From the NCBI RefSeq assembly GCF_017983445.1, contig NZ_JAGOBJ010000006.1, forward strand, positions 1 to 64,000: a stretch of 64,000 bases of DNA. Reading direction: 5' to 3'. Source of the stretch: Halomonas sp. (GTDB lineage: Bacteria; Pseudomonadota; Gammaproteobacteria; Pseudomonadales; Halomonadaceae). The notes under the pieces were generated by a model. That model saw only the letters and a program-made list of their open reading frames with translations. It searched no databases and was not told the DNA's origin. Below are positions 21,111 through 31,968 of this stretch, piece by piece (position 1 is the first letter of the stretch; each line of letters begins with the position of its first letter). The translations under genes were made by a program, and so were the position numbers.

Positions 21111-23069
21111 CTACTGACCGCGCAAGAATAATCGATCAAGCGCCTTTAAACCCATTTGCGTCCAGGTAGGCCGGCCATGATTGCACTGATCGCTACGCTC
21201 AGTGCGCTCCATATCGCGTAGCAGTGCATTCATCTCCTCGATGGTCAGCCGCCGGTTGGCACGCACGCTGCCATGGCAGGCCATGGTCGAGAGCAGCTCA
21301 TGAATTCGTGCCTCGACCTGGCGGGTACGCCCAAAACGGGCCAGCTCTTCAAGCATTTCACGCACCAGCGCCTCAGGGTCTGCCTGGGCCAATAGTGCTG
21401 GCAACTGACGCACCAGAAGCGTTTCCGGTCCGGCAATATCCAGCTCAATTCCTAACCGGGAAATGGCCTCCTGCTCGCTTTCTGCCGTGGCTACCTCCAC
21501 ATGGCTGGCAGCCAGAGACACAGGCACCAGCAGCGGCTGGGTATCGATTCCCTCGGCCGCTGCAAGCTGGTTTTTCATGCGCTCATACACAATCCGCTCA
21601 TGCGCGGCGTGCATATCCACCAGCACTAACCCTTGAGCATTTTGCGCCAGGATATAGATACCGTGCAGTTGCCCCAACGCAAAGCCTAGCGGCGGAGCGC
21701 TGGTAGGATCGCTTTCAGGCATCGCAATGAAGGCTTCTCGTACCTCACGGGCAGGCTGGGTTTCAGCCGCCGAGACGCCCGGCGTTTGCGGAGTCAGCAG
21801 CGTTTCTTCATGCCCGGGGTGCAGCGCCTGATAGCCCTGCATAAAGCGCCGCACTTTTTCAGCCCCTGGATGGCGATCCGGCGTTTGAGAAAGCGCCATT
21901 CCCTGCTGCTGCCACGCGGGTGTGGCCTGAATTTGACCAGATTCGGTGCCAGGTTCAGCTACTTCACCGCGGTCTTGTTCCGCTAACGGACTTGCCGCGT
22001 TAATGGGTTCATCTTCGCTATCTTGCGTCGGCCTGGATGTCGCCAAACAGTGGTGCAGGCTGGAGTAGAGAAAATCATGCACCATGCGCCCGTCGCGAAA
22101 GCGCACCTCATGCTTGGTGGGATGGACATTGACATCCACCACATCGGGGTCCAGGGTCAAATACAGCACAAACACCGGATGGCGGCCGTTATACAGCACG
22201 TCCCGGTAGGCTTGGCGCACTGCATGGGCCACTAGGCGATCACGCACAACACGTCCATTGACGAAAAAGTACTGCTGGTCTGCCTGGGAGCGCGAATGCG
22301 TAGGCAGGCCCACCCAACCGCTCAGACGCAGGCCGCCCGCCTCACGCTCAATATAGCGCGCATGCTCGATGAAGTTTTTACCCAGTAGCGAGGCGATACG
22401 CCGCTCCTGGGCTGCCGCCGAGTGGCCCGGGGGCAGTTGATGCACGACTTTCTGGTTATGCCGCAGCACCCATGCAATGTCATAGCGCGAAAGCGCCTGA
22501 CGCCGAAAGGCCTCTTCCACGTGAGCAAATTCGGTTTTTTCGGTACGCAGGAACTTGCGTCTGGCGGGGGTATTAAAAAACAGGTCGCGCACTGCCACGC
22601 TTGTGCCACGCGGATGGGGTGCCGGCGTTACCCGGGCCTCCATACCGCGCCCTTCGGCCACCACCCGCCAGCCACCGCGCGGATCTTCTTCGGCATTAGA
22701 GATAAGCTCAAGCCGTGACACAGAGCTTATTGAGGCAAGCGCCTCCCCGCGAAAACCCAGCGAGCTGACGCCCTCCAGGTCTTCCAAGCTGCCGATTTTG
22801 CTGGTGGCATGGCGCGCCAGCGCCAGCGGAAGGTCGTCTTCGCCAATGCCGATACCGTCATCGCGCACTTTAATCAGCCGTGCACCGCCCTGCTCGATTT
22901 CCACCTCGATGCGCTGACTACCCGCATCGATGGCATTCTCGATCAGCTCTTTGGTTACCGACGACGGGCGCTCAACCACTTCCCCCGCGGCAATCTGGTT
23001 AGCCAGGCGAGGGTCGAGGACTTGAATACGCGGTGATAGAGAGGTCGACTCAGACACCAGATACCTCAA
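21111..23069 (-). CDS. mutL: DNA mismatch repair protein MutL (endonuclease-type)
   Basis: A 652-residue mismatch-repair ATPase. The N-terminal GHKL domain has [22 protein letters not shown] and [10 protein letters not shown], and the linker from about residue 340 is Gln/Pro-rich. The C-terminal dimerisation domain keeps endonuclease metal-site motifs: [12 protein letters not shown] at about residues 484-495 (family D-x-H-A-x2-E-x4-E) and CNHGRP at about 629-634. E. coli MutL, which relies on MutH, lacks these. The start shown is TTG, whose TTGA overlaps the amiB stop; a GTG four codons later is an alternative. It is translationally coupled to amiB. Confidence 0.95.
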   Translation of the reverse strand: MRYLVSESTSLSPRIQVLDPRLANQIAAGEVVERPSSVTKELIENAIDAGSQRIEVEIEQGGARLIKVRDDGIGIGEDDLPLALARHATSKIGSLEDLEGVSSLGFRGEALASISSVSRLELISNAEEDPRGGWRVVAEGRGMEARVTPAPHPRGTSVAVRDLFFNTPARRKFLRTEKTEFAHVEEAFRRQALSRYDIAWVLRHNQKVVHQLPPGHSAAAQERRIASLLGKNFIEHARYIEREAGGLRLSGWVGLPTHSRSQADQQYFFVNGRVVRDRLVAHAVRQAYRDVLYNGRHPVFVLYLTLDPDVVDVNVHPTKHEVRFRDGRMVHDFLYSSLHHCLATSRPTQDSEDEPINAASPLAEQDRGEVAEPGTESGQIQATPAWQQQGMALSQTPDRHPGAEKVRRFMQGYQALHPGHEETLLTPQTPGVSAAETQPAREVREAFIAMPESDPTSAPPLGFALGQLHGIYILAQNAQGLVLVDMHAAHERIVYERMKNQLAAAEGIDTQPLLVPVSLAASHVEVATAESEQEAISRLGIELDIAGPETLLVRQLPALLAQADPEALVREMLEELARFGRTRQVEARIHELLSTMACHGSVRANRRLTIEEMNALLRDMERTERSDQCNHGRPTWTQMGLKALDRLFLRGQ

Positions 23070-24544
23070 GAGTTGGGAATACGTAAGACTTGGCCTACAC
23101 GGATGACATCACCACTTAAATCGTTGGCCTGACGAAGCTGATTCACCGGCACGCCATGACGTACGGCAATCGACGAGAGCGTATCGCCGGACTGAATCCG
23201 ATACTCGTTACCCGTAGGCCGACGTTGGTGATCGCGCTGCCATGCCAATAGACTCGTCGGCGGCGGGTTGCGCTCAAAGTGTGAGCGTAGACCACTAAAA
23301 ATAGCCGTCGCAAGCCCTTGCTGGTGAACCGGGTCACGCAGCCGACGCTCTTCGGCGGGATTGGAAATAAACCCGACCTCAATCAAAAGCGAAGGAATAT
23401 CAGGTGACTTCAGAACCATAAAGCCCGCCTGCTCGACACGTGACTTGTGCAAACGGTTAATCCGCCCCAGCTGTTCGAGCACCTGCCCACCGATAGAGAG
23501 CGAATCATTTAACGTAGCCGTCATGGTCAGATCGAGCAAAACGCCTCTCAGGACCTGATCTTTATCACGCAGTGAAAGACTGCCATCCACCCCACCAATC
23601 AAATCCGCGCGGTTTTCACTATCGGCCAGCCACTGCGCGGTTTCCGAGGTAGCACCACGCTGTGAAAGCGCATACACCGAGCTACCTTCAGGTCGCGGGC
23701 TATTAAAGGCATCCGCATGCACAGAAACGAAAAAGTCCGCTTTTTGCTCACGCGCCAGCTGGGTACGTTGGCGTAGCCCTATATAGTAATCGCTGTCCCG
23801 CGTCAGCACCGCCTTAAAGCCCGGTGTGTTGTTGATATCCGAGGCTAAACGTCGTGCGATGTTCAGCACCACGTCTTTTTCCCGCGTACCGGCGGGGCCA
23901 ATAGCGCCTGGGTCTTCACCACCGTGGCCCGGATCGACCGCAATAATGATATCGCGCTGGGGATGAGGCTGTGCTGGCTGCACTTCAACAGGTGCGGTCG
24001 GCGCCTCGGGCGCCACCTGGCTACCCGGCACTTGAGCTTGAGCTTGAGCCTGGGTATTGCTTTGCTGGGCGAGCATTTCCTGATCGCGAATCATCGCCTC
24101 GATCGGGTCGATGGGATTTTCAACCGCGCTTTCACCAGGATACTCAAGATCAACCACCAGGCGGTGGCCGTATTGATCATTGGGAGGCAGCACGAAATGA
24201 CGCGGCTCAACCTCGCGATTGAGCTCAAGTACTACGCGCAAACCGCCACCGTCGCGCGTCCCGGTGCGTACAGCTTCAATAGCGCTGCCCTCTAAAGGCA
24301 GCGTGGAAGCATCGGTATTCAGAATGCTCTCGTCCAGATCAATCACTAACCGCTCAGGATTATTGAGCGCAAAAACGTTCGCGTTGGTTAGCCCGGAAAG
24401 ATCAAATACAAGCCGTGCATGGTCAGGGGCGGCCCATAAACGCATACTTTCAACGTTGGCGGCCTGCACCGAAGAGATCCCTGCCATTAGCGCAATCAGC
24501 CCTGGCGTTATAAGGCGCATTAAGCCGGTTTTTTTACTGCTCAT
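23066..24544 (-). CDS. amiB: N-acetylmuramoyl-L-alanine amidase (AmiB-type)
   Basis: A 492-residue periplasmic zinc amidase that splits septal peptidoglycan during daughter-cell separation. Order of parts: signal peptide (residues about 1-29, ending SSVQA), AMIN domain (about 30-140), a Gln/Ala/Pro linker with a QAQAQAQ run, the Amidase_3 domain starting [19 protein letters not shown] (zinc His) with [10 protein letters not shown] and [11 protein letters not shown] (catalytic Glu), and a C-terminal LysM repeat ([18 protein letters not shown]). The ATG at 24544 forms an ATGA overlap with the tsaE stop. It is part of the nnrD-tsaE-amiB-mutL chain. Confidence 0.95.
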   Translation of the reverse strand: MSSKKTGLMRLITPGLIALMAGISSVQAANVESMRLWAAPDHARLVFDLSGLTNANVFALNNPERLVIDLDESILNTDASTLPLEGSAIEAVRTGTRDGGGLRVVLELNREVEPRHFVLPPNDQYGHRLVVDLEYPGESAVENPIDPIEAMIRDQEMLAQQSNTQAQAQAQVPGSQVAPEAPTAPVEVQPAQPHPQRDIIIAVDPGHGGEDPGAIGPAGTREKDVVLNIARRLASDINNTPGFKAVLTRDSDYYIGLRQRTQLAREQKADFFVSVHADAFNSPRPEGSSVYALSQRGATSETAQWLADSENRADLIGGVDGSLSLRDKDQVLRGVLLDLTMTATLNDSLSIGGQVLEQLGRINRLHKSRVEQAGFMVLKSPDIPSLLIEVGFISNPAEERRLRDPVHQQGLATAIFSGLRSHFERNPPPTSLLAWQRDHQRRPTGNEYRIQSGDTLSSIAVRHGVPVNQLRQANDLSGDVIRVGQVLRIPNS

Positions 24545-25038
24545 GACCATGAAGGGGTACCGTCTTCTGACTGCTTGAACAACATAGTGGACTGCAGCCT
24601 GTTAAGGACGCGTTCGCCATGTTCATTATGTGGAATTAACGTTACCTGACGCCCCTGATTGGCTACCGCAAGCGACAAGCGAATATCCGGTGCGGGCAGC
24701 CAGCCTTCACCTCGGCTTGGCCACTCAATAATGCAGATGGCCTCGTCTGAAAGCACATCGCGACCACCTATGAACTCAAGCTCTTCAGGATCTGCCAAAC
24801 GATAGAGATCCAGGTGATAAATACGCTGTTCATTAAACTCATAAGGTTCGACCAGCGTATAGGTCGGGCTTTTCACTGCACCAAGGTGCCCATAAGCGCG
24901 TAATATGCCGCGCGTTAACGTCGTTTTGCCGGCACCCAAGTCACCTTCCAGATAAATACGCCCACGCCCTTGCAACGCGCGTCCCAGCGCTTCACCAAAG
25001 GCGACTTGCGCCTCTTCATTATCCAATTGCACCTGCAT
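24541..25038 (-). CDS. tsaE: tRNA threonylcarbamoyladenosine biosynthesis ATPase TsaE
   Basis: A 165-residue ATPase that works with TsaB and TsaD in making t6A37 of tRNAs. The P-loop GDLGAGKTTLTRGIL is at about residues 30-44, followed by KSPTYTLVEPYEF and HLDLYRLADPEELEFIG, which are TsaE signatures, and the IIEWPSRGEGWLP motif. The start at 25038 matches the family N-terminus; an extension upstream lies inside nnrD in another frame. It overlaps amiB by 4 bases and begins 11 bases after nnrD. Confidence 0.95.
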   Translation of the reverse strand: MQVQLDNEEAQVAFGEALGRALQGRGRIYLEGDLGAGKTTLTRGILRAYGHLGAVKSPTYTLVEPYEFNEQRIYHLDLYRLADPEELEFIGGRDVLSDEAICIIEWPSRGEGWLPAPDIRLSLAVANQGRQVTLIPHNEHGERVLNRLQSTMLFKQSEDGTPSWS

Positions 25039-25049
25039 GCGGGCTGCCT

Positions 25050-26543
25050 TTACGGGTTGATCAATTCTCGCGCATAGGATGCCAGATCGCTTGCCAGCAA
25101 GCCACGTTCTCCTGATACCTTGGCGGCGCGATCTGCAGCAAGCGCATGTACCAGCGTGCCTATCCAGGCGCATTGCTCGACATGGCCGCGTTGCGCCACT
25201 AACGCGCCCAGCATGCCGCTAAGCACATCACCCATGCCACCACTAGCCATTCCTGGGTTGCCATACGGGCATACCGCCAGGCCATAAGGGCTGGCAATCA
25301 AGCTACCCGAGCCTTTTAAAATTACCACCCCACCGCGAGCCTTCTGCAATGCGCGCACTGCGGCAGGCCGATCCGCCTGAACATCCGCCGTGGAACAGCC
25401 CAGCAGGCGCGCGGCCTCGCCGGGGTGTGGCGTCAATATCCAATTATCGCGGCGCTCCTTCGACCAGTGGCTGGCAAGTAAATTCAGCCCATCGGCATCA
25501 ATCACCAGCGGCGCCATAGAGGCCAGCGCATGCTGAAGCACCGCTTGCCCCCAGGCAGACTGTCCCGTACCCGGACCTACTACCATTACATCAGCTTTCT
25601 GGGGCAGCTCATCCAAGTCGGCGCCACCACGCACGCCATGCGCCATGACTTCGGGGCAGTTGATTAAACTGGCCGTGATATGCTCCGGTGCCGTTGCCAG
25701 GCTCACTTTACCGGCCCCCAGGCGCGCCGCCGCCTGAGAGGCTAATAGCGCTGCACCACCAAAACCTGGGGCACCGCCTAATACCAGTACATGGCCCATG
25801 TCGCCCTTGTGACTGGTACGCGAGCGCGGCGCAAAGGCTTCATGGAGCCACGCTTCATCCAACCGCCAAGCAAAGGGCGGAATATCCACAAATGCCTGCG
25901 CCTTGACGCCTAGAGAGCGAAAATCGATCTCACCCGTGTGAGCGGGAGCTTCTCCGGTATGCAGGCCCATCTTGTCGCCGATAAACGTTACCGTGCAGCT
26001 GGCCTGGACAGCCTCACCCAGCACCGCGCCGGTATCGGCCGCAAGCCCCGAAGGAATATCAATCGCCAGCACGGGACGCTTGGCCGTATTGATCGCCTTG
26101 ATCGCCTGCCGAGTTGAACCCGTGACTTCCCCGGCCAATCCGGTGCCTAACAGCGCATCGACAATTACCTCGCCGGTAAAAACACACTCAGCCTGCCACT
26201 CTTCACAACTGACCCCAGCCGAGGTGGCAAGCGCTGCTGCCCGCGCAGCATCGCCCGTCAAAGCATCCAGCGGTTTAAGCGTAATACGTTGTACTTTAAG
26301 GCCAGACTGAATGGCCAACGCCGCCAGCACATGGCCATCCCCGCCATTATTACCGCCGCCACACAGCACCGTTAAACTACGCACCTGAGGCCAGCGCGCC
26401 CGAAAACTATGCCAGGCACTGGATGCAGCCCGCTGCATCAGGGCAAAGCCTTCAACCCCCCCGGCAATGGTGCGGCGATCCAGTTCACGAACTTGCTCTG
26501 CGGTAAATAACGGGCGTAGTGTGGAAGCACTCAAGGTAAACAC
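25050..26543 (-). CDS. nnrD: Bifunctional NAD(P)HX epimerase / ADP-dependent dehydratase
   Basis: A 497-residue fusion (YjeF family) that repairs hydrated NADH and NADPH. The N-terminal epimerase domain has LCGGGNNGGDGHVLAAL and VDALLGTGLAGEVTGS. The C-terminal carbohydrate-kinase-like dehydratase domain, from about residue 225, has GAPGFGGAALLASQAAARLG, MVVGPGTGQSA, DADGLNLLA, LTPHPGEAARLLG and GMASGGMGDVLSG. Length is standard for the fused form. It is the first gene of the long minus-strand chain and divergent from queG, only 73 bases apart, so both promoters lie in that short gap. Confidence 0.95.
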   Translation of the reverse strand: MFTLSASTLRPLFTAEQVRELDRRTIAGGVEGFALMQRAASSAWHSFRARWPQVRSLTVLCGGGNNGGDGHVLAALAIQSGLKVQRITLKPLDALTGDAARAAALATSAGVSCEEWQAECVFTGEVIVDALLGTGLAGEVTGSTRQAIKAINTAKRPVLAIDIPSGLAADTGAVLGEAVQASCTVTFIGDKMGLHTGEAPAHTGEIDFRSLGVKAQAFVDIPPFAWRLDEAWLHEAFAPRSRTSHKGDMGHVLVLGGAPGFGGAALLASQAAARLGAGKVSLATAPEHITASLINCPEVMAHGVRGGADLDELPQKADVMVVGPGTGQSAWGQAVLQHALASMAPLVIDADGLNLLASHWSKERRDNWILTPHPGEAARLLGCSTADVQADRPAAVRALQKARGGVVILKGSGSLIASPYGLAVCPYGNPGMASGGMGDVLSGMLGALVAQRGHVEQCAWIGTLVHALAADRAAKVSGERGLLASDLASYARELINP

Positions 26544-26616
26544 AATCTCTCCTTTCGCATGTTGTGATGGCGGTCAATGCGTTAGCATAGCGCGACTAAT
26601 GCTCGACCGTAGACTG

Positions 26617-27732
26617 ATGATGCCCTCTTCCACTGCTTCTGCACTTTCTCACCATGAGCTGGTACGCCTTGCCGACCTCATCAAAACCTGGGGCCGCGAA
26701 CTTGGCTTTCAGCAAGTAGGTATTACCGATACGCAGCTCGATGTTCATGAGCGGCATCTCAACGCGTGGCTGGATAAAGGTTACCACGGTGAAATGAGCT
26801 TTATGGACAAGCACGGCACCAAGCGCACTCGTCCGGCAGAGCTTGAGCCGGGCACACGGCGAGTGATCAGCGTACGCATGGATTATTTGCCCCCCGAAGT
26901 CGAAACCACCCAACTGCTTGGCCAACCCAGCAAAGCCTATATATCACGCTACGCGCTGGGCCGTGATTATCATAAGCTGATACGCAAGCGTCTGGCACAG
27001 CTGGGTAAAAAAATCGAGCAGGAAGTAGGTCCTTTCGGCTACCGCGCGTTTGTGGATTCCGCCCCGGTGATGGAGCGCGCCCTCGCCCAAAAAGCCGGTC
27101 TTGGCTGGTTTGGCAAAAACGCCATGCTCTTGAACCCCAGGGCAGGCTCGCTGTTTTTTCTGGGCGAACTGTATACCGACCTGCCCCTGCCCGTTGACCC
27201 GCCTTACGAACGTGAGCACTGCGGCAGCTGCGATGCCTGCCAGACGGCGTGCCCGACCGGGGCGATCGTGGATGACAAGGTGATTGATTCACGCAAGTGC
27301 ATCTCTTATTTGACCATAGAGCTGCACGGCGCGATTCCGGTGGAGTTTCGCCGCGCCATGGGTAACCGCGTGTATGGCTGCGACGACTGCCAACTAGTGT
27401 GCCCCTTCACACGCTTTACGCGGGTAAGCAACGAGCAGGATTTTGCGCCCCGCCACGACCTCGATCGCACATCACTGCTCAACCTGTTTGCCTGGGGCGA
27501 AGAGGAATTTCTGGATAAAACCGCTGGCAGCCCCATTCGGCGTATCGGTTACGAGCGCTGGCTGCGTAATATCGCCATTGGCCTTGGCAACGCGCCCTGG
27601 AGCGAAGGCGTTGAAGCCGCCCTCTGGGCACGCCGCGCTTATCCAAGCGCCCTGGTACGTGAACACGTAACCTGGGCGCTTGACGAGCAGCGCCTCAAGT
27701 GTGATGCACGTATTGCGACTAGCGCGCGCTAA
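26617..27732 (+). CDS. queG: Epoxyqueuosine reductase
   Basis: A 371-residue cobalamin-dependent iron-sulfur enzyme that reduces epoxyqueuosine to queuosine in tRNA. The N-terminal region begins SHHELVRLADLIKTWGRELG and has FQQVGITDTQL and LPGTRRVISVRMDYLP-like segments, then the two 4Fe-4S cluster motifs CGSCDACQTACPTGAI and CDDCQLVCPF. A HEAT-like C-terminus follows. Adjacent ATG codons lie at 26617 and 26620, with another at 26599; none has a good ribosome-binding site, so the start is uncertain by a few codons. It is convergent with orn 12 bases away. It needs B12, which gives the nearby cobO a plausible client. Confidence 0.93.
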   Translation: MMPSSTASALSHHELVRLADLIKTWGRELGFQQVGITDTQLDVHERHLNAWLDKGYHGEMSFMDKHGTKRTRPAELEPGTRRVISVRMDYLPPEVETTQLLGQPSKAYISRYALGRDYHKLIRKRLAQLGKKIEQEVGPFGYRAFVDSAPVMERALAQKAGLGWFGKNAMLLNPRAGSLFFLGELYTDLPLPVDPPYEREHCGSCDACQTACPTGAIVDDKVIDSRKCISYLTIELHGAIPVEFRRAMGNRVYGCDDCQLVCPFTRFTRVSNEQDFAPRHDLDRTSLLNLFAWGEEEFLDKTAGSPIRRIGYERWLRNIAIGLGNAPWSEGVEAALWARRAYPSALVREHVTWALDEQRLKCDARIATSAR

Positions 27733-27744
27733 CGCTGACGAGAC

Positions 27745-28326
27745 CTACTCTTCTTCGTCATGCTCGCCTGCTACGCGCAAAAAGGTATTGCGGTAATGAG
27801 CAAGCTCGGCAATCGACTCTTTAATGTCATCCATCGCCAAGTGAACGTTACGTTTATTGAAACCGGCCAGCGCGCCAGGGTTCCAGCGCTTGGCGAGTTC
27901 CTTGACGCTTGAAACATCCAGATTGCGGTAGTGAAAGAAACCCCACAGCGCGGGCATTTCGCGCTCTAGAAAGCGTCGATCCTGATGAATACTGTTACCA
28001 CACATCGGTGAGCTGCCGGGCGTTACGTATTGGCTTAAAAAATCCAGCGTTTGCTGCTCCGCACTGGCCGTATCGACGCTACTTGCCTTGACCCGCGCGA
28101 CCAGCCCCGATTCGCCATGGGTTTTCTGGTTCCAGTCATCCATACTGGCGAGCAGGCTGTCCGACTGCTTCACCGCAATGACCGGGCCTTCGGCTACGAC
28201 GTTCAAATCCGCATCGGTAATTAGCGTGGCGACTTCAATGATGCGCTCTTTATTTGGATCCAGGCCGGTCATCTCCAGGTCAATCCATACCAGCAGATCG
28301 CTGCGCGGTGCAGTAGTGTCGTTCAT
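27745..28326 (-). CDS. orn: Oligoribonuclease
   Basis: A 193-residue DEDDh 3'-5' exoribonuclease that degrades RNA dinucleotides, including pGpG from c-di-GMP breakdown. Exo I is [20 protein letters not shown], Exo II lies in [16 protein letters not shown] and Exo III in [20 protein letters not shown]. The ATG at 28326 matches the family N-terminus. It is divergent from rsgA, as in E. coli and Pseudomonas. Confidence 0.97.
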   Translation of the reverse strand: MNDTTAPRSDLLVWIDLEMTGLDPNKERIIEVATLITDADLNVVAEGPVIAVKQSDSLLASMDDWNQKTHGESGLVARVKASSVDTASAEQQTLDFLSQYVTPGSSPMCGNSIHQDRRFLEREMPALWGFFHYRNLDVSSVKELAKRWNPGALAGFNKRNVHLAMDDIKESIAELAHYRNTFLRVAGEHDEEE

Positions 28327-28413
28327 GCTTTTCTCCAAGATAGCCGACGGGTCGAGTTACCCGGCGTCAGTTAACAGGTACAATAAGGCTATTGTACCGA
28401 GCATCGGGTGGTC

Positions 28414-29433
28414 ATGAGCAAACGTAAATTAAGCCGTCAACAACAATGGCGGGTCGATAAGATACAAGCCGAACGTGCCCAACGTGCTGAAAAGCGTGAA
28501 GTGCAGGATACGGATAAACTCGCTGCCGGAGAATACGGCGCCGAACAGCCAGGCCGCGTAATGGCCCATTTCGGGCGCACGCTGGAAGTACGCGATGCCG
28601 ATGGTAACCCCGTACGCTGCCATCTACGCGCTAACCTGGAAGGCCTGGTGACCGGCGACCGGGTGATCTGGCGCGCAGGCCAAGAAGGTTCAGGGGTTGT
28701 GGTAGCGCGCGAAGAGCGCGACAGCGTACTCAAACGCCCTGACGCCCGTGGGTTATTAAAGCCGGTTGCCGCAAATATCGATCAGATACTGATTGTCTTC
28801 GCTGTGGAGCCCGCACCGCACCCCAACCTTATTGATCGTTATCTAGTTGCTGCCGAAGCGACCGATATCGCTCCTGTGCTCGTGCTTAACAAAATCGATC
28901 TGCTTCCGAAAGACGGTGGAGAGTTGAGCAAACTGCTTGAGCGTTATCACAGCCTGGGCTATCCGGTGGTGCGTACCACTACGGCTAATGCAGAAGGACT
29001 TGAACCTTTACGCCAACAGCTTGAAGGCCGCACGTCGGTTTTCGTCGGCCAAAGCGGCGTGGGTAAATCTTCCTTGATCGACCTGCTACTACCCGACGAA
29101 ACGCTGCGTATCGGCGCGCTTTCTGAAGATTCGCGCAAGGGTACGCACACGACAACGACGGCTCGGCTTTACACGATGAACCGTGATGAAGTCACTGACG
29201 GTGAGCTGATCGACTCCCCCGGTATTCGTGAGTTCGGCCTTATTCACTTGACCGAGCAAGATGTGACCGACGGTTTCATTGAGTTTCATCCCTTTATTGG
29301 TCATTGCCGCTTCCGCGACTGTCGGCACCGGGCGGAACCCGGCTGCGCTTTACTTGAAGCGGTTGAGGCAGGCAAGATTCATCCAGACCGTTTTGCCAGC
29401 TATCGCCGCATTCTCGATAGCCTAGATGCCTGA
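28414..29433 (+). CDS. rsgA: Small ribosomal subunit biogenesis GTPase RsgA
   Basis: A 339-residue circularly permuted GTPase that helps 30S subunit maturation. An N-terminal basic tail (MSKRKLSRQQQWRVDKIQAE) and OB-fold are followed by G4 LVLNKIDLL, then G1 VGQSGVGKSSLID, G2-G3 region GTHTTTTARL and DSPGIREFGL. The C-terminal zinc finger is CRFRDCRHRAEPGCAL. A GTG two codons earlier is possible, but the ATG gives the usual N-terminus. It is followed after 18 bases by the rhodanese gene and then psd. Confidence 0.96.
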   Translation: MSKRKLSRQQQWRVDKIQAERAQRAEKREVQDTDKLAAGEYGAEQPGRVMAHFGRTLEVRDADGNPVRCHLRANLEGLVTGDRVIWRAGQEGSGVVVAREERDSVLKRPDARGLLKPVAANIDQILIVFAVEPAPHPNLIDRYLVAAEATDIAPVLVLNKIDLLPKDGGELSKLLERYHSLGYPVVRTTTANAEGLEPLRQQLEGRTSVFVGQSGVGKSSLIDLLLPDETLRIGALSEDSRKGTHTTTTARLYTMNRDEVTDGELIDSPGIREFGLIHLTEQDVTDGFIEFHPFIGHCRFRDCRHRAEPGCALLEAVEAGKIHPDRFASYRRILDSLDA

Positions 29434-29451
29434 ATTTTATAGGAGCCATCC

Positions 29452-30300
29452 ATGAGCACCGAGCACCCGTCATCAGAATCGAATTTTCTGCCGCTCATTG
29501 TTGAACCCGAGCAGCTCAAGCCTCATCTAGATAGCCCTGAACTACTGATTATTGATGTACCGGTCAACCCGGACAGCTACCGCCAGGGGCATGTGCCTGG
29601 GGCTGTATATCTCGACTTTCGTTATTTGATGCGTGGCGAAGGGCCGGTGCCCAACGACGTTCCCAGCGTCGAGTTTTTATCTCAGCTGTTCAGCGCACTC
29701 GGTCTTACGCGTGATACCCATGTTGTGGCGTATGATGATGAAGGCGGTGGCTGGGCTGCACGCCTTTTATGGACGTTGGAGCTGATTGGCCACACCCGCT
29801 ACTCGTATTTAAACGGCGGCATTCACGCCTGGCGCGATGCGGGCATGCCCGAAAGCACCGAGCAGACACACCCCTCGCCTAGCGAATACCACGCACAGGT
29901 TTTAAACCCGCAGGCGCTCATTACCTGTGATGAGATTAAAGCCAAGCTGGGTGATAAACAGTTTGCGGTTTGGGATGCCCGCTCCAAAGGCGAATATGAC
30001 GGCGAGAAAGGTAATAACAAGCATCTTGGCCATATTCCAGGTGCGGTCAATATGGATTGGCTTAATGCCATGGACCGCTCTCGTGCCCTGCGCATTCGCG
30101 ACTATGCCGAGCTTATTACCGAGCTTGAAGCCATGGGCCTGACGCCAGATATGGAAGTAGCCACGCACTGCCAAAGCCACCACCGCAGCAGCTTTACCTG
30201 GCTCGTGGGCAAAGCATTAGGGTTTAATATGCGCGGCTATGCGGGCTCTTGGGGTGAATGGGGCAACCGCGACGATACGCCGATTGAAAAAGTAACGTGA
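29452..30300 (+). CDS. Tandem-rhodanese sulfurtransferase
   Basis: A 282-residue protein with two rhodanese domains. The C-terminal domain has the catalytic loop HCQSHHRSS with Cys240. The N-terminal domain has Asp in the corresponding loop (VVAYDDEGGGWAAR), as expected of the inactive half in this family. Likely activity is thiosulfate:cyanide (or related donor:acceptor) sulfur transfer in the cytoplasm; the physiological acceptor is unknown. The loop differs from the CGSGVTA of mercaptopyruvate sulfurtransferases, so thiosulfate is the likelier donor. The ribosome-binding site AGGAG lies 8 bases before the ATG. The rsgA-rhodanese-psd order is also known from Pseudomonas. Confidence 0.88.
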   Translation: MSTEHPSSESNFLPLIVEPEQLKPHLDSPELLIIDVPVNPDSYRQGHVPGAVYLDFRYLMRGEGPVPNDVPSVEFLSQLFSALGLTRDTHVVAYDDEGGGWAARLLWTLELIGHTRYSYLNGGIHAWRDAGMPESTEQTHPSPSEYHAQVLNPQALITCDEIKAKLGDKQFAVWDARSKGEYDGEKGNNKHLGHIPGAVNMDWLNAMDRSRALRIRDYAELITELEAMGLTPDMEVATHCQSHHRSSFTWLVGKALGFNMRGYAGSWGEWGNRDDTPIEKVT

Positions 30301-30346
30301 CCGGCCGTGCTGGCCCTACGTTTAACCACTGCCAAAAGTAATCAAT

Positions 30347-31213
30347 GTGACGCTATCTCAAAAAGCTTTCTCGTTACTCCAGTACCCGCTTCCTCATCAC
30401 GCCATCTCGCGCCTGACCGGCATGTTTGCGCAGAGCGAGGTTCCGTGGCTTAAAAACGCGCTGATTAAAGCGTTTATCAAACGGTTTAACGTCGATATGA
30501 GCCAGGCGCTTGAACCGGACCCGACGGCCTATGCCAATTTCAACGCGTTCTTTACCCGCGTATTGAAAGCCGATGCCCGCCCGCTGGGTGAAGGCATTTT
30601 AAGCCCGGCCGATGGATCGCTTTCACGCCATGGCCGCCTTCAAGCAGGCCAGCTGGTTCAAGCCAAGGGGCATACCTATTCAGCGCAGTCGTTACTGGGC
30701 GGGGATGCAGCACTTGCAGAAGAATTCATGGGCGGCAGTTTCGCGACTGTCTATCTTTCGCCGCGTGACTACCATCGTGTGCATATGCCCATGACCGGCA
30801 CGCTGCGTGAAATGATCTATGTACCTGGGCGCATCTTCTCGGTCAATAAAGCCACCGCGAGCTACGTGCCGAATCTGTTTGCACGCAATGAGCGCCTGGT
30901 GTGCATTTTTGATTCCGAGCACGGCCCGTTTGCCATGGTGCTGGTCGGCGCGATGGTCGTTGCCGCCATCGAAACTGTGTGGTCTGGGCAGGTAACGCCG
31001 CTGGCAGGCGTTCCCCAACGCACGCGCTTTGACAACACGATTACCCTTGAGCGAGGCGAGGAAATGGGTCTATTTAAACTCGGCTCTACCGTGGTGATGT
31101 GCTTTGCCAATCCAGTCGCGTTTGCCGATTGCCCGCCGGAAACCATGGTCAGCATGGGCCAAACGCTAGGCGATTTTGCGAGCCAGCCAATAAAGCGCCA
31201 AGCTTTAGTTTGA
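30347..31213 (+). CDS. psd: Phosphatidylserine decarboxylase proenzyme
   Basis: A 288-residue membrane-associated enzyme that turns phosphatidylserine into phosphatidylethanolamine. The autocleavage motif LGST is at residues 245-248; Ser247 becomes the pyruvoyl group. [28 protein letters not shown] and LFARNERLV are further family motifs. The apparent start is GTG (30347), overlapping an out-of-frame ATG. Its 3' end overlaps the convergent tetR-type gene by 9 bases. Confidence 0.95.
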   Translation: MTLSQKAFSLLQYPLPHHAISRLTGMFAQSEVPWLKNALIKAFIKRFNVDMSQALEPDPTAYANFNAFFTRVLKADARPLGEGILSPADGSLSRHGRLQAGQLVQAKGHTYSAQSLLGGDAALAEEFMGGSFATVYLSPRDYHRVHMPMTGTLREMIYVPGRIFSVNKATASYVPNLFARNERLVCIFDSEHGPFAMVLVGAMVVAAIETVWSGQVTPLAGVPQRTRFDNTITLERGEEMGLFKLGSTVVMCFANPVAFADCPPETMVSMGQTLGDFASQPIKRQALV

Positions 31214-31873
31214 AGACGGCGTTACTCCGGTAAGAAAGATCGTCAAACAGCGCTGCGCTCGGGCATTGCACTGCGCCTCATCAAGCTGCAGGTCACGGCC
31301 CAGCAAAGCATTGATATGCCATTCGCCTATCAGCATGCCCATGAATATCCCAGCGGCCTCACGCGGATCCTCGATATCCAGACGGCCGCTTGCGACCTGA
31401 TCACTAAGATAGTTGGCGAGCGCCTGGCGAGTCTGATCAGGCCCCCGGGTCAAAAACAGCTCGCCAAGCTCAGGGGACCGCTCAGCCTCGAACGCCAGGC
31501 CGCGCACCAGCCGTATCACGCCCGGATTAAATATCAGCATCAACATACGCCGCCCTAGTTCGTACAGCACCTGTTCAGGGGCCTGACGGTCTCGCCGCCC
31601 CTCTTCCAGTACCGCCCAGGCCGTGCCGATATGACGTTCCATCGCCGCCGTGAATAACCCCTCTTTATTACCGAACTGCTTGTATAGCGTCGCCAGCGAC
31701 CCGCCAGCGCGTGCCACTACCTCGTTGACGCTGGCGCCCGCATAGCCCTGTTCAAGAAAAACATCCCGAGCGGCGTCCAACAGGCGTTCGCGACGCGCAA
31801 CGCCACGCGCGGTTAATGAAGCGCCTCCATTTTCAGGCTGTTCAGCAGTCGCTGAAGACGTTAAGCGAGACAT
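31205..31873 (-). CDS. TetR/AcrR family transcriptional regulator
   Basis: A 222-residue one-domain regulator. The N-terminal helix-turn-helix contains [21 protein letters not shown] and follows a typical helix 1 ([22 protein letters not shown]). The C-terminal ligand-binding part ends [10 protein letters not shown]. It is divergent from the emrA-emrB operon, and a perfect inverted repeat lies between them, so it most likely represses the efflux genes and itself until an inducer binds. The inducer is unknown. It is tail-to-tail with psd. Confidence 0.9.
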   Translation of the reverse strand: MSRLTSSATAEQPENGGASLTARGVARRERLLDAARDVFLEQGYAGASVNEVVARAGGSLATLYKQFGNKEGLFTAAMERHIGTAWAVLEEGRRDRQAPEQVLYELGRRMLMLIFNPGVIRLVRGLAFEAERSPELGELFLTRGPDQTRQALANYLSDQVASGRLDIEDPREAAGIFMGMLIGEWHINALLGRDLQLDEAQCNARAQRCLTIFLTGVTPSSN

Positions 31874-31968
31874 TCATACTCCTATTCAAGCCGTTTTACT
31901 AAACATGGATGTTCAGACGCCAGCGTGACTTTTTTAATTTTAAAAGTAGCTTGCTAACAAAGTAGCCA

